This document shows positions 45,501 to 56,900 of a DNA stretch of 64,000 nucleotides, piece after piece. Both the position numbers and the translations under genes were made by a program. The stretch lies in the NCBI RefSeq assembly GCF_000745485.1, contig NZ_JQJK01000009.1, positions 124,001 through 188,000 on the forward strand. Reading direction: 5' to 3'. The notes beneath the pieces were generated by a model. It worked only from the letters and a program-made list of their open reading frames with translations. It made no database searches and was not told the DNA's origin. Each line of letters begins with the position of its first letter. Within the stretch, counting starts at the first letter, position 1. Origin of the DNA: Methanobacterium veterum (GTDB taxonomy: Archaea > Methanobacteriota > Methanobacteria > Methanobacteriales > Methanobacteriaceae).

Positions 45501-48245
45501 ACTGTAAGTAACAGTAGCTTTGCCAATAACGGCGACTCATGGTATGGTGGTGCTATTTATAACATGATTAATGGTACTTTAACTGTTAATAATTCTTCAT
45601 TTATACATAATTCTGCTAAATGGGGGACTGCTATATGCAATGAAGGGGTATTATTAGTTAAAGATTCTGTATTCAAAAATAATGTTCGTGTTTCAGGCTT
45701 TACTGGAAATGGTATAACTGTTGAAGGGTCCAAGGAAATTTCCGGTAATTTGAACATGTTTAACTGTACTTTTACAAATAATACTGCTTCAAAAGGTGAT
45801 TTAACCTGTTATAATGGAATTATTTCTAATTCCAGTTTCTACAACAGTACAGGTATTTTGATAGGTTCTGCTAGTAATTCTTGGGGTAATATTACAGTGT
45901 CTAACTGTTCATTTACAAATATTACGGGTACTTATAAGGCAATTACAGTGCAAACAGGTAATTTGAACCTGAATATTACAGGCTGCCTGTTTAAAAATGA
46001 CAGTTATGCGTTGTACGGTTCAATGTTTAATCCTGCAGTGGTTAATATTTCGAATTGTGTGATATTAAGTCCAGTACAGGTAACTGGTAGTGCTATCAAT
46101 ATGACTGCAGATTATAACTGGTGGGGTAATAATACTAAACCGGTTATTACAGGTCCTGATAATTTTACATTGAATTACTGGCTGGTGATGACTTTAACAC
46201 CAGATAGTAAGCCTGGTTTTAGTAAAAACGTTAAAGTAGGAATTAACCATTACACTGACGGTGTGATTAACTACGCATTTGATGGCTATTTGCCAGTAAG
46301 GGATTATGTGTTCAATGTTTCTAACGGAACTATTAGTCCAGTATCGGGTAGTTTAACTGATAATGCTGCAGATGCTGTGTTTAACGCTGGAACTTATGGT
46401 AACTATTCAGTGAACGCGACTATTGATAATCAGACTTTGACCTGTAATTTTGAATTGTACCAGGCAGATACTGCAACTACAGTTGATTTATCAAATTCCA
46501 CAAGTAAACAGGGCAATAAGATAGTTATAACTGCAAATGTCAAAGATGAGAAGAGCGGTGATCCTGTAGATGAGGGTGAAGTTGAATTCTTCATTGGAAA
46601 CACATCGATTGGTAAGGCTGCGGTGCATGATGGTAAAGCCACTAAAGAATGGGTGATTGATAAGGATAGGGGTGTATATGAAATAAATGTCCAGTATCTA
46701 GGATCTGAAAGTTACCTCACATCAGACAACCACGCATTCTTAACAGTAACTTCTATTAACACTACAACAACCACTAATTTGTCTAATTCATCTGCTAAGT
46801 ATGGTGATAGGGTTAATGTAACTGCAGTTGTTAAGGAGACTGCCAGTGGTAATGCTGTTAATGGCGGTGTTGTTAAATTTTACAGGGGCAGCACACTAAT
46901 TGGCACAGCAGATCTGGTTAATGGAATTGCAACTCTTAAAAATTGGATTGCAGACCTTACAGTCGGAAAATACAATATTACAGCACAATACATGGGATTA
47001 GGTGATTACTTAGCTTCACAAGCACAAAAAACATTCGAAGAAGTGTTCTACAACGGAACCACCTGGAACGTATACAACTACTTAAACAACACTCAAATAC
47101 AGTACATCCTGAACAACTGTGTAAATAACAGCAATATTATATTTAACAGTGGACAGTACAATAAATTAACTTTGACAATTTCAAAACCAGTGAATGTTAA
47201 AAACAAAGGCACAGTGACTATAGTGGGTAATGGATCTGGTACAGCATTTACCATAAATGCCAATGCAACTATTCAAGGTTTGGTAATTAAAAATTATGGT
47301 ACTGCAATCTTGAATAAAGCAAGTACTGTTAGCATTGCTAATAATACGTTTGCGGGTAATGTGAATGGTGTTGTTAATTATGGTAGTGGTTCTGGTGTTA
47401 AGATAGGCACTAATAATGTTTTCCAGTCCAGTAAAGGTTCAGCTATTTATAATTACGGAAATAATCTGACTTTTAAAGGTTTTAAACTGGTGAACAATAA
47501 AGTGGGAATCACAAACAAAGGATCCAATGTAGACATATTATATAACACTATTTCTGGTGGAGAATATGGTATTGTAAACTATGTGAAAGCTGCAGACATT
47601 AATTACAATACTGTTTCAAGCGTTTCTAAGTCTGGTATTTATAATATTGGTTCTTCCGGTAAGATTGGGCATAATACATTGAAAAATAACTACTATGGAA
47701 TCAATAATAGTGGTTCTAGTTCTACGATCACTTATAATGTGGTTTCTGGTGGTAGTAAGGGTATTGTAAACAGTGCAGGTTCAGTTACGATCAGTGGGAA
47801 TACTGTAAAGTCTGTTACAGGTTGTGGTGTTTATAGTAGTGGTTCTAGTGTTAAAATTTATAAGAACACTTTAACTGGTTTAAATAAAGGTTATGGAATT
47901 TATTTAACTAGTTCTGCTAAAACTAACCTGGTTCAAAGTAATACGGTATCTAAGTTTTATTATGGATTATTAGACGCAGGATATAAGAATACGTTGAAAT
48001 TCAATGTTTTAAAGTACAATAAAGTTGGTTTGTACTTGTATAAAACTGCTAAGTACTCTACAGTAACTTCTAACCAGGTTTGTAAAAACACCAATTACGG
48101 TGTTTACAATAAAGGGTATAAAACAACTCTTTATAAAAACCAGATAACTTACAACACTAAATATGGTTTAGCCACTGTGAAATCTGTTAAAAACACTAAA
48201 AACACCATAAAAAAGAATAAAGTCAACACGAAGTTAATAAAATAA
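42519..48245 (+). CDS. Large adhesin-like protein with POMP-type beta-helices and Ig repeats
   Basis: From TTG 42519 the product is 1,908 residues, with signal peptide MRKTILLGILILFFISINM ending VNA. Three beta-helix blocks each open with YVS[TK][TS]G[NS]D and a PYxTI turn (near 42624, 43768, 45058). They contain chlamydial-POMP-like GGA[IV] and FxNN turns. An NWWGNN turn follows near 46120, and two Ig modules (Big_3_5-like, 46470-47010) come next. The C-terminal beta-helix (47040-48245) is very rich in Lys and Tyr and ends VNTKLIK. There is no membrane helix; the basic end may bind the anionic wall. The last 1 kb is nearly identical to the end of the 53953 gene. Confidence 0.88.
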   Translation: MRKTILLGILILFFISINMVNAENPVKSSNTGIQDIYVSTTGNDSSNTGANADSPYATIAKGVSNASDSRNATIHLSKGTFTGTGNTEVVINKAHQSQGGSLTIVGAGYNKTFIDANSIDSIFDIKADSIVKLLNLTLINGKSTNGGAIVNEGNLSIVDCIFEKNYATSYNGGGAICSTSGNLTVFNSKFNNNSAPSGYGGAIRSGSTLVNISNSSFTNNQASGAGALYIYGVQTANSTIKNSYFANNSVEDDWGIAGSICIAYGSLINNTIINSTVIGSSGQGGAVYISGDSYLKNNTMTNCSAASGNYIYAGSSFNAKVTFNDATITAPKATVTATVTDDMGHPVYGGSIDFYANGISLGSANVINGTATLKYTKLLENNGLYRLNGTSYYFINNLSNVKNGTLNVNIDRTPKNVYVSTTGSDDTGEGSVSKPYLTISKAIHEAFSTSYYPIVHILEGTYSGSGNTNMSFTDIGVLSLIGETYNKTIIDGGLVNWIFNFGKYTQVNMVNLTIKNGNCSTEYPLNNNVLSAASDLSMIDCIFENNYGRYASIISAGNDGTKVTIKNLIFKDNQVYGAYYGPCYVHTGELDNCHFINNSNTGTSTGAMNGGALYGHNLTVRNSEFINNSNEGTAGAVYVNGPLTSIHNTYSGNYAKEYGGALYAGTITSVNDTFCNNTALINGGAIIANGNITNATFRNNTAGTYGGAIYATNLALKNCSFENNTAGTNGNNIYMYSSGSVSGTISGVNLTFVGNGTVNIDKLTGDLTATVVDDKGNAISGGYVSFYLNGTYIGRADVVNGVATLNYIGFKNGAYNLTGNYSNAVDPVYTKDGVVKVAINEKDSVEQYVSKSGSDFTGDGSKAKPFATIQKALTAAVELSRNITIHLLEGIYSGVGNTNVTLPGTLNLTILGDGIDKSIINGENTNWIFNITLGDGLITLKNFQIINSTLVYTSKVIQDSPIMIAANSTVVIDNLYVNGSHGYYGGAVNNNGNLTVSNSSFANNGDSWYGGAIYNMINGTLTVNNSSFIHNSAKWGTAICNEGVLLVKDSVFKNNVRVSGFTGNGITVEGSKEISGNLNMFNCTFTNNTASKGDLTCYNGIISNSSFYNSTGILIGSASNSWGNITVSNCSFTNITGTYKAITVQTGNLNLNITGCLFKNDSYALYGSMFNPAVVNISNCVILSPVQVTGSAINMTADYNWWGNNTKPVITGPDNFTLNYWLVMTLTPDSKPGFSKNVKVGINHYTDGVINYAFDGYLPVRDYVFNVSNGTISPVSGSLTDNAADAVFNAGTYGNYSVNATIDNQTLTCNFELYQADTATTVDLSNSTSKQGNKIVITANVKDEKSGDPVDEGEVEFFIGNTSIGKAAVHDGKATKEWVIDKDRGVYEINVQYLGSESYLTSDNHAFLTVTSINTTTTTNLSNSSAKYGDRVNVTAVVKETASGNAVNGGVVKFYRGSTLIGTADLVNGIATLKNWIADLTVGKYNITAQYMGLGDYLASQAQKTFEEVFYNGTTWNVYNYLNNTQIQYILNNCVNNSNIIFNSGQYNKLTLTISKPVNVKNKGTVTIVGNGSGTAFTINANATIQGLVIKNYGTAILNKASTVSIANNTFAGNVNGVVNYGSGSGVKIGTNNVFQSSKGSAIYNYGNNLTFKGFKLVNNKVGITNKGSNVDILYNTISGGEYGIVNYVKAADINYNTVSSVSKSGIYNIGSSGKIGHNTLKNNYYGINNSGSSSTITYNVVSGGSKGIVNSAGSVTISGNTVKSVTGCGVYSSGSSVKIYKNTLTGLNKGYGIYLTSSAKTNLVQSNTVSKFYYGLLDAGYKNTLKFNVLKYNKVGLYLYKTAKYSTVTSNQVCKNTNYGVYNKGYKTTLYKNQITYNTKYGLATVKSVKNTKNTIKKNKVNTKLIK

Positions 48246-48271
48246 AACCTCTCATTTGACATTTATTCCAT
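47272..48271 (+). repeat. 1-kb direct repeat, copy A
   Basis: The block aligns without net gaps to 58211-59210 (offset 10,939). It covers the C-terminal beta-helix and 26 bases past the stop (ACCTCTCATTTGACATTTAT region). Identity is high throughout and total in the last 250 bases apart from single changes. Recombination between the copies would delete about 10.9 kb. Confidence 0.85.
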
Positions 48272-48407
48272 TTTTTAATTTTTTAAGGAATTCTGGTTAA
48301 AAAAGGATTTTTCCAAATATTTGAGGGATTAAGTAGATTAAAATGGGTTATAATTTTTTTCTTTAAAAATGGGATGTTAGTAAAATTGTAAATTGGGTGA
48401 AATACAA

Positions 48408-51400
48408 TTGATAAAAATAAATAAAAAGCATGTAGTCTTGATTTCAATTTTGATTATCTTTTTATCAGTTACTACTGTAAATGCTGAAAATACAACGGGA
48501 AATCTATCTTTAAATACTACTCATGCTGCTAATAGTTCAAATACTGGTAATTTGGGATTGAACTCTTCTAAGTTGTCTGTTACTTCTAAGAGTGCTTCCC
48601 GTAATGTTAGAGAGATCAATATCACTAATGATAATTATGTTAACTATTTCAATGTTTATACCGGCAGAATACTGTCTTCTGCAGATATTATCTCAGGCGA
48701 CACTCTGAGAATTGGTAATGTAACTGATAAAATGTTTACAATTGACCGCAAGCTTATTATAACCACCATCTGCGACGGCGATCAAATAACCAACGGAATG
48801 ATACACTTAATAGCAGGCAGCAACGGTTCCATTGTAACTGGACTCAAAATAAGAAATAATAAAGTAGTTTACACGGTAAATGGTATCTCCAGTGAAATTT
48901 TAGATGGGATTCGACTTACCAATTCCAGTTATAATACAATATCTTACAACGACGTGGAATTTTCTCGTTTAGCGGGATCATATATTATGCCAATGGACTG
49001 GTCAAATAACAATACTATAATATATAACCGGTTTTCCAGCGGTGCAACCATTTGCATGCCCATGAGCGAATCCAATTACAATAATATATCATATAACCAT
49101 TTAGAGATTAGAGGTGCAATCTATGGGGTGGTAGGTAATATCATTTATTTCAATCCCTTTGGAAATGCTAACTACGGATCTGGCTTATGCATCGGCAATT
49201 ATATCTCAAACAACTATCTGCATTCTGAAGTTATTAGTGAAATGATCATTGGCATGATGTTTACGTATAACAGCCATGATAACACAACTATTATTAATAA
49301 CACAATTTCTCATTTTTTTTCTGGAATAGTCTTAACCGGTAATAACCTTACAATTAAGGGAAATCATTTTATAGATGATTCATATGATCAGGCAATTTCA
49401 GCAGGTGGTTCTAATATAGTAGTGTCTGATAATGTAATTAATGTTAAATCTGCTGTAGTGGGGATTCAAGTAAGCAATTCTAAGAATGTCACAATTAGTA
49501 ATAATAAAATAACTCTTAGTGAAGGCTGCAATTATGCAATATATGCAGATAATAACTGTATGGTGTCTAATAATATTATTAATCTCCCAGTTTATGGTAT
49601 TGGTATAAAAACAGGGCAAGGTTCAGTCATCAACAATACGATTAATACTAAGGGAGATGCAGGTATTGAAGGGTTTGGTAGTGATACTGATATAATTGGG
49701 AATAAGATAACCACGCAGTCTTGTGGTATTCATATAGTTTCTCCGCGTGTAAGAATTTATAATAATTCAATTATCAACAATACAATTACCAGCAATCTTT
49801 ATGGGATCTACTTAGAAGGTTTAATATACAATACCACCCTTTCTGGAAACATCATATATACTAATTCTAAAGGTATCTATAAGGACATTACCGATGATTT
49901 TGGGGATAACAGTTCTGATAACACCGTTAATGGTGTTATAAACGATGCTACAGCTATTATTGTAAATGATTCTAATTATGACACTTACTTTGATAAAAAT
50001 GGTTATCTTAAGTTTAAATCATTTAAAAATGATCCTGTGATTGTTTTAACTCATTTAAGCAATAAAAATCTGAAATTCGATCAAAAGGTCACACTGCTCA
50101 GCAATGGCATGGCCAACCTGCTGACTAAAGTAACCATAACGTTGTATCCTGATGCCGCAGGGTCTGTAATTAAAGACCTGAATTTTTATAATACAAATTT
50201 AAATGCCATAATTTTAGCAGAAGGAACTGGCAACATTAATATAACAGGTAATAATATAACTATTCTCTCAGATCCAGGTTATACTGGTTCTTTATCAGGT
50301 ATATTGTCTTATGGTGCTTGTGAATATGTTAATATAACTGGGAACAACATTTTCATCAACAGTGATAAAGGGTATGTATACGGCATTAATTCAGTGTCTT
50401 ATAATCCCGATAACTCCCACTTTGCCAGTGATTTCTCAAAATATTTTACCATAGCCAACAACAGTATTATTTCAATTGGGAATAAACTGGTGGAAGGGAT
50501 ATACACTGATTCATTAATCTATTCTAGTATAGTTAACAACACAATTAACATATTTGGGGGATCCTATGGATATGGTATTGCAACAGCCAATATAATGGGT
50601 TCTTTGCACGATTTAAATATCATGAATAATATTATAATGGTCAGTGTTAAAGGGATGGCTTATCTGGTTGAGCTGCATATGAGCAGTAATGTTTCTATTG
50701 TAAACAATTCTATTTCCGGTGTGGGCAGCGGTGTTTATGGAATCAGCGCCTACAAGACCAGTAATGTAACCATTAAATCTAATAGTATTCATACTACTGG
50801 TGGTGATTTGAGCCTCACTGATCCGGGTAGTTCTGATGTGCTGGGTAAAGGTAATGCTGCTATTTATTTAACAGCTAATGCTGGCACTACCAATATCCTG
50901 TTTAACACGGTCTATACTAATGCGGTTAAGCAGATGATTTTTAAAGATGCTTTTAACACTACTTTGGCCAGGAATTCCTATGTGATTGATGATGAGAATT
51001 TGCTGAACTATTTTACAGGTAGATCAAATGGGGAGTTGTTAGAGGACAGTATAGTTCAAACAAACGATACTTTACTGTTTGCAGATTTAAAGAAGTATTG
51101 CAGTTTGGTTTTTGGCATTCCTTTGAATTTAACTTCTTATCAGGGCAGCAGCGGTATTAATGCTAGTTTTATTTTAAAATCTGGCGCATCCAACTCAACT
51201 GTAAGTAATTTAATATTTAATTTGACAGATGAAACTGCTGTTAATTTGATTGACGCAGTTAATGTCACAGTAAGCAAAAACACCATTAAAATTTTTAGCA
51301 CGGTTAAATCGGGAGTGACTGGTATTTTAGTTGCTCTTAATAGTGTTTCTAATCAAATTAGTGATAATTTAATTGAGATGGTGGGTAGTTACGCGTTATG

Positions 51401-53912
51401 TGGTATTTGCGTGTCTAATAGTTATCAGAATAATTATGGTAGAAGCCCTAAATATAATTCAATCTCAAATAATATTATTAATCTTAAATCTAATTCTTCT
51501 ACTAATGGAATATATGTTGCAATGGCCTGTAATACATTGATACTTAACAATAGGTTGTCACTGGTTTCTGCTGAAGTGTATGGTGTGATAACTGATTATT
51601 CTGTAGATTATATTGGTTTTGGCACGCTCTGGACTAACAATACTCAGATAATTAACAATACGATTAATGGTACGGGTAGTTTGGTCTATTTAATAGAGTC
51701 ATTGGGAGCTCTTAACAATGTAGTTACAGGTAACATTCTTTACTCTAATTCCAGCACTTCTTATGGTTATGCAGGGTTTAAAACCAATGGGGACCTGATT
51801 AAAAGCAATACAATACTTGTTAATGGAACCTGCAAGGTTAATGGAGATAAAATATCAACTGGCCAAACAGGAATCTATTACTCCAACGGATCATCAAATA
51901 ACCAGGTGACTGATAATTATATAATTTCTACTTATCTTCCCGGCGGCGATTATGCAGTCTTCATTGCAAGTGCTACATTTGCTTCTAATGTGGCAGCTGG
52001 AAATTACATGATCAGCGATAATAATCATAAAATGGCAGATGGCGCGGTTTATGCATTATTTGATGTTGTATGTAATAATACCCCTGTTTATATTTTTGTC
52101 TCACTGGATGGCAGTGATATAACTGGCAATGGTTCGCAGGTGAATCCATATAAATCAATTGCCTATGCGATATCCCAGGCACCTAACATGGCACTCATCT
52201 ATCTTTTAAAAGGAACTTATCATGAAACAGGATTGATGATTAATAAAACAATCACCCTTTCTTCCTTGAACGGTAAAGTGGTTCTTGAAGGTGATAAAAA
52301 GCAAATGTTTTATATTTCGTCAACAGGTTATTTGACCATATCTGGTTTAAATATAACTAATACTTATTCAGAAAATGGATCTGCGTTTATAAATTATGGA
52401 AAATTAAAAATAGATAACTCTGGAATATCTTATAGTAAATCAAGTGGTGAAGGTGGATCTATACTTAATCATGGAAATTTATCTGTAAGTAATTCTGTTT
52501 TATCACATAATAGTGCACATAATGGCGGATCTATATCGAATTATGGGAACGTGTTCATTAGCGGATGTAAGATTAATTATAATTCTGCATTTTGTGGTGG
52601 AGTAATCTATAACAATGAAACAGGTTCTTTAAATATCTTTAATTCTTCATTTGAACATAATTTTGCCACAGATAATGGTGGCGTCATTGATAATTATGGT
52701 TATTTAAATGCATCTAACTGTTTATTTGAATTTAATAATGCCTCATATGGGGGCGTTATTTCGAATTCTGCATACAAAGGCAACCCTTTAGAGGGTGTTG
52801 CAGTAGATTATATCTCAAACTCAACATTTAAAAACAACAGTGCCCAAAGCGGCGGCGCTATTTTTGGCTGTACTAAAAAGTTCACCATTTTAAATTCAAC
52901 TTTCACCTATAATGAGGCCAGTAACAGCGGCGGTGCTGTGTCTCTATCAACTGATGAAGGTACTATTGATAGGTCTGTTTTTAGGTATAACAGGGCTACG
53001 TCTTCTGGTGCTCTTGGGTTATCTGGCGGTAATATCAAAATTACTAACTCAATAATAAGTAATAATGCAGCTATGTACTATGCTGGACTTTATTATGAGG
53101 GAGATATGGTTTGGAGCCATATTTTGTATCAGCTGACCATAGCTAATTGTGATATAGAAAATAACACTGCCATGGTACGTGGGGGCGCTTTTGGATTTGA
53201 TGAGGCTAATGTGAACATCACCAATTCAAATATTGTCAATAATTTTGCACCAACTTATCCCACAATATTTGCTCAGCCTTACTGGACGAATATAGATGCC
53301 AGGGGTAATTATTGGGGTCTTACCGGCCCTACGGATGATGTATGGAATAGCGGAGCTCAATTAAAAGCATGGTTAACCGAAAGAAGTAACTGGAATGATA
53401 ATGGAGGTAATTCTGGTAATGGGGGCAATTCAGGTAATAATGGTAATTCTGGTAATGGGGGCAATTCTGGTAATGGTGGTAGTTCCAATTCAGGATCGGG
53501 ACTTAGTTTTGGTACTGGAACTGGATCGGGCTTAGGTGACGGTTCTGGGTCTGGTATAGGTAATGGCAGTGGCACTGGTAATGGTAATGGAAAAGGCTCT
53601 GGTCTGAATAATAATTCAAATGGCAATAATATTTGGGGCAATGGCCAATCTGATGTAGATTTTATTAATAATTTGCTGAATACAGTAGGTGCAGTTAATA
53701 TTGCTGCTGCTGCAGGTTCTAGTTCTTCACCAGGAGGAGAATCAGGCAGTAGTTCTGGTGCCGATGGTCAGAAGGTTTATGAAATAAGTAAAGACAAAAA
53801 AACCGTAACAGAAGAGTCTAACGATGTTTTAGCGGGTTTAATAGCGGTTTTATTTTTTGTATTCCTGGTTGTTATAGGTTATATAAGAAATAAGAAGCAA
53901 TTTAAGCGCTAA
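48408..53912 (+). CDS. Large membrane-anchored beta-helix protein
   Basis: The start TTG 48408 is set by GGGTGAAA at 48395-48402; the longer frame from TTG 48393 begins before this site. The product has 1,834 residues and a signal peptide (KKHVVLISILIIFLSV, ending VNA). Several NosD-like beta-helices follow. A DUF1565-like IFVSLDGSD opening lies near 52093, followed by POMP-type turns (GGSI, GGVI, GGAI; 52440-53250) and a YWGLTGPTDD turn. A Gly/Asn/Ser linker (53400-53640) leads to a VYEISKDKK motif, one membrane helix (LAGLIAVLFFVFLVVIGYI) and RNKKQFKR. The anchor matches that of the CobN-like protein. Exposed on the cell surface; ligand unknown. Confidence 0.87.
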   Translation: MIKINKKHVVLISILIIFLSVTTVNAENTTGNLSLNTTHAANSSNTGNLGLNSSKLSVTSKSASRNVREINITNDNYVNYFNVYTGRILSSADIISGDTLRIGNVTDKMFTIDRKLIITTICDGDQITNGMIHLIAGSNGSIVTGLKIRNNKVVYTVNGISSEILDGIRLTNSSYNTISYNDVEFSRLAGSYIMPMDWSNNNTIIYNRFSSGATICMPMSESNYNNISYNHLEIRGAIYGVVGNIIYFNPFGNANYGSGLCIGNYISNNYLHSEVISEMIIGMMFTYNSHDNTTIINNTISHFFSGIVLTGNNLTIKGNHFIDDSYDQAISAGGSNIVVSDNVINVKSAVVGIQVSNSKNVTISNNKITLSEGCNYAIYADNNCMVSNNIINLPVYGIGIKTGQGSVINNTINTKGDAGIEGFGSDTDIIGNKITTQSCGIHIVSPRVRIYNNSIINNTITSNLYGIYLEGLIYNTTLSGNIIYTNSKGIYKDITDDFGDNSSDNTVNGVINDATAIIVNDSNYDTYFDKNGYLKFKSFKNDPVIVLTHLSNKNLKFDQKVTLLSNGMANLLTKVTITLYPDAAGSVIKDLNFYNTNLNAIILAEGTGNINITGNNITILSDPGYTGSLSGILSYGACEYVNITGNNIFINSDKGYVYGINSVSYNPDNSHFASDFSKYFTIANNSIISIGNKLVEGIYTDSLIYSSIVNNTINIFGGSYGYGIATANIMGSLHDLNIMNNIIMVSVKGMAYLVELHMSSNVSIVNNSISGVGSGVYGISAYKTSNVTIKSNSIHTTGGDLSLTDPGSSDVLGKGNAAIYLTANAGTTNILFNTVYTNAVKQMIFKDAFNTTLARNSYVIDDENLLNYFTGRSNGELLEDSIVQTNDTLLFADLKKYCSLVFGIPLNLTSYQGSSGINASFILKSGASNSTVSNLIFNLTDETAVNLIDAVNVTVSKNTIKIFSTVKSGVTGILVALNSVSNQISDNLIEMVGSYALCGICVSNSYQNNYGRSPKYNSISNNIINLKSNSSTNGIYVAMACNTLILNNRLSLVSAEVYGVITDYSVDYIGFGTLWTNNTQIINNTINGTGSLVYLIESLGALNNVVTGNILYSNSSTSYGYAGFKTNGDLIKSNTILVNGTCKVNGDKISTGQTGIYYSNGSSNNQVTDNYIISTYLPGGDYAVFIASATFASNVAAGNYMISDNNHKMADGAVYALFDVVCNNTPVYIFVSLDGSDITGNGSQVNPYKSIAYAISQAPNMALIYLLKGTYHETGLMINKTITLSSLNGKVVLEGDKKQMFYISSTGYLTISGLNITNTYSENGSAFINYGKLKIDNSGISYSKSSGEGGSILNHGNLSVSNSVLSHNSAHNGGSISNYGNVFISGCKINYNSAFCGGVIYNNETGSLNIFNSSFEHNFATDNGGVIDNYGYLNASNCLFEFNNASYGGVISNSAYKGNPLEGVAVDYISNSTFKNNSAQSGGAIFGCTKKFTILNSTFTYNEASNSGGAVSLSTDEGTIDRSVFRYNRATSSGALGLSGGNIKITNSIISNNAAMYYAGLYYEGDMVWSHILYQLTIANCDIENNTAMVRGGAFGFDEANVNITNSNIVNNFAPTYPTIFAQPYWTNIDARGNYWGLTGPTDDVWNSGAQLKAWLTERSNWNDNGGNSGNGGNSGNNGNSGNGGNSGNGGSSNSGSGLSFGTGTGSGLGDGSGSGIGNGSGTGNGNGKGSGLNNNSNGNNIWGNGQSDVDFINNLLNTVGAVNIAAAAGSSSSPGGESGSSSGADGQKVYEISKDKKTVTEESNDVLAGLIAVLFFVFLVVIGYIRNKKQFKR
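53405..53485 (+). repeat. Short tandem repeats coding an Asn-Ser-Gly-Asn-Gly-Gly linker
   Basis: Units of 9 and 18 bases (GGTAATTCT, GGTAATGGGGGCAATTC) repeat four to five times. They code a flexible spacer before the membrane anchor and are a likely site for length change by slippage; the reading frame would be kept because units are multiples of three. Confidence 0.65.
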
Positions 53913-53952
53913 TTGTATTGTAAAATGAGCATACATGAGGGGATTATTTAAC

Positions 53953-56900
53953 ATGGATGGGAAGAAAGTGATGTTTAACAAAATGGGAATAATGATACTA
54001 TTTATCGTGTCTCTGGCACTATCAATGGGCATGGTCAGTGCTGGCGATACTTCATCCGGAGATGTAACTAATATTTCAGCAGTAAATGGTGATGTTCATG
54101 TTAATTCAAATAATTTGGCTGCTGATCCTGTAAAGGTTAAAGGTCAAAAAGTTTATTCTGCAGGTGGTAATTCTAAAATTTATGTGGCAGCTAATGGCAG
54201 TGATGAAAATGGGGACGGTACTCTTGATAATCCTTATCGGAGTTTAAATTCGGCTATCAGCCATTCAGCTGGCGCTTCGACTATTTACATGTTCAATGGC
54301 ACTTACAGGGGTGTAAACAACACCAACTTAATTATTGATAAAACATTGATTATTTCAGCCTGGGATGGTGCAGTTACACTTGACGGTGAAGGAAAGTCGC
54401 AGATTTTTGATATAACTTCAGATGGAAATTTAACTTTGAATGGATTAAAACTCATAAATGGGTATGCGGGGGAAGAATCCACCTCTGGAGCTATAATTAA
54501 CCGTGGTGAATTAACCATAAATAATTCCGCATTCAGTAATAATAATGGGTTTTTAGGAGGTGCTATTTTAAATTACGGCAGTTTAACAGTCTTAAATTCC
54601 ACCTTTAAAACGAATAAGGCTACCAATTACGCGGGGGGAATTGCCAACTTCGGCACGACCAACGTTCATAACAGCCAATTTATTGAAAATACCGGCGGAG
54701 GACTGTTTAATGCAGGTAATATGTCTGTAATATCTTCTAAGTTTACTTCAAGCAGTATAATCTGCGATAATTTTGGCAGCAACAGAAATTCAGTGACCAT
54801 TACAAATGCATCATTTGCAGACTCCATGGTAACAAGCAAGGGCAATACCGTCTACATATACAATTCATCATTCGTTGATTCATCATATTCTGCAGTTCAA
54901 TTAGAAAACAGTAATGCCACTATCACTGGATCATCATTTGGAAGATATGCAGCCTCTGTTGGTGTTAATAGTACACTCAATATAACTTATTCTGTAATAT
55001 TGGGAACTATAAGTACTAGTGGAGTTAATAGTACTGCATATGCGTCTTATAACTGGTGGGGGTCTAATAAAGTACCAACTCTTTACAATGTTGTTGTTGA
55101 TAAGTGGGTTATATTAACATTTGTCAGTGATAAGAGCCCTATTCCATCTAAAACCAATGCTACGGTTACTGCTGTTTTTAAATATACTGACGGTAAAAAT
55201 GTTTTTAATTTAGGGAAAACGTATTTACCTTCACGTTTTATAAGTTTTGAAACTGATAATGGAGATTTTTCACCTCCAAACGGGTACATGGTGAATAACT
55301 CATTTTCCACCACTTACCTGAACAATACTGAAGACACGTGGATCTATGCATGTGTGGATAATCAAAAAGTGAGGCTGGTTATAGGCACCGGCTGGACCGA
55401 TTACTCTATATATGTCTCCAACGATGGTGATGATTACTACGGCGATGGATCCAGAGATAATCCATATAAGACTTTACAGAAAGCGGTGAGTAAGGCTTTA
55501 AATGGAAATAAAATCTACATTTACGCTGGAACATATACAGGTCTATATAACACCGACTTACATATAAACAAGTACCTTACATTCAGTTCTTTTAATGGTG
55601 ACGTGTTAATATACAGGTACTCCAACATCAATCTTTTTAATATCACTGAATTTGGACAGTTAAATTTAAATAACATAAATACATGCTCAAACATGTCTTA
55701 TAACGTGCTTTTAATTAATAACGGCGGCGGTGTTTTAGTTTTAAATAACTGTACAATAAACAATTCCACAGGATGTATTGGAGGTTCTGGAGATGTTAAG
55801 GCATATAATTCTAAATTTTATAATATAGTTGGATATGCCATTCAGTCTAATGGTAATTTAACAGTTATAAAATCTTCTTTCACGAATATATCAATTCCTA
55901 ACACTTCTATTTATGATAGAGCAATCATCCGTTCATGTGGTAATTTAACAGTTATAAATTCGACTTTTATTAATAATAATTTAAATGCAATATATGCGGA
56001 GTGGAGTTCAGGTTCATCTGCCCTGATTAATGGTTCAAATTTTACTAACAATACAGGGGGCGTGACTTTCTATAACTTTGATCAGGGGGCCGCTGTTGAA
56101 AACTGTAAATTTATTGATAATACAGGATCTTGTGTAATTCAGGCCAGCATTATCAATAACTCTCTTTTCATAAACAATACTGGAAGGGGCTCAATTAGAG
56201 GCTCAATTATAATTAACGGTGACTACAATTCTGAACCTAAAAATTTAACCATCTCCAATTCCACGTTTATTAATAATTCTAATGTGGTTGATGATTATGA
56301 AGATTACAACTCTAATGGTGTCATTTTTAATGGAGGTAATCTGACTGTTACTCAGTGTACTTTTTCAAATAATTGTGCGGCGTATGGCGGAGCTATTTAT
56401 AATTTAGGTGATTTGAATGTTTCCTATTCAGTTTTTGTTAATAATACTGCCAAATATTTAGCTGCTGATGTCTATAATCGCATGGGGACGGCTTATCTGT
56501 TATCTAATTGGTGGGGTTCAAACAGCGGACCTACCAGTGAAAAGGTGTACCGCTTTTTGGGAGATGTTTATGCTTATAACTGGGTCATAATGACTTTAAC
56601 TATTAACAACAATGTTTTAAATGCTTCTTTAGATAAGGTAACAGATTTAAATGGTACCATCCATAATTTGGCCGGAGTTTTACCTTCTAGGGAAGTATTC
56701 TTTAAGGGAACTAACACTAATATTTCTCCAGAACACGAAAATTTAACTAATAATCAGGCTTTAGCCACAATTACCAATTCTGATAAGGATTTTACAGCTA
56801 ATGCTGCCATCGACAATCAAAGCTTGGATCTGACAATCCGAAATAACAGTACTGTAATTGACATTGATAACGCTGCTTTTTATGGTAAAGGCAATGTTTA

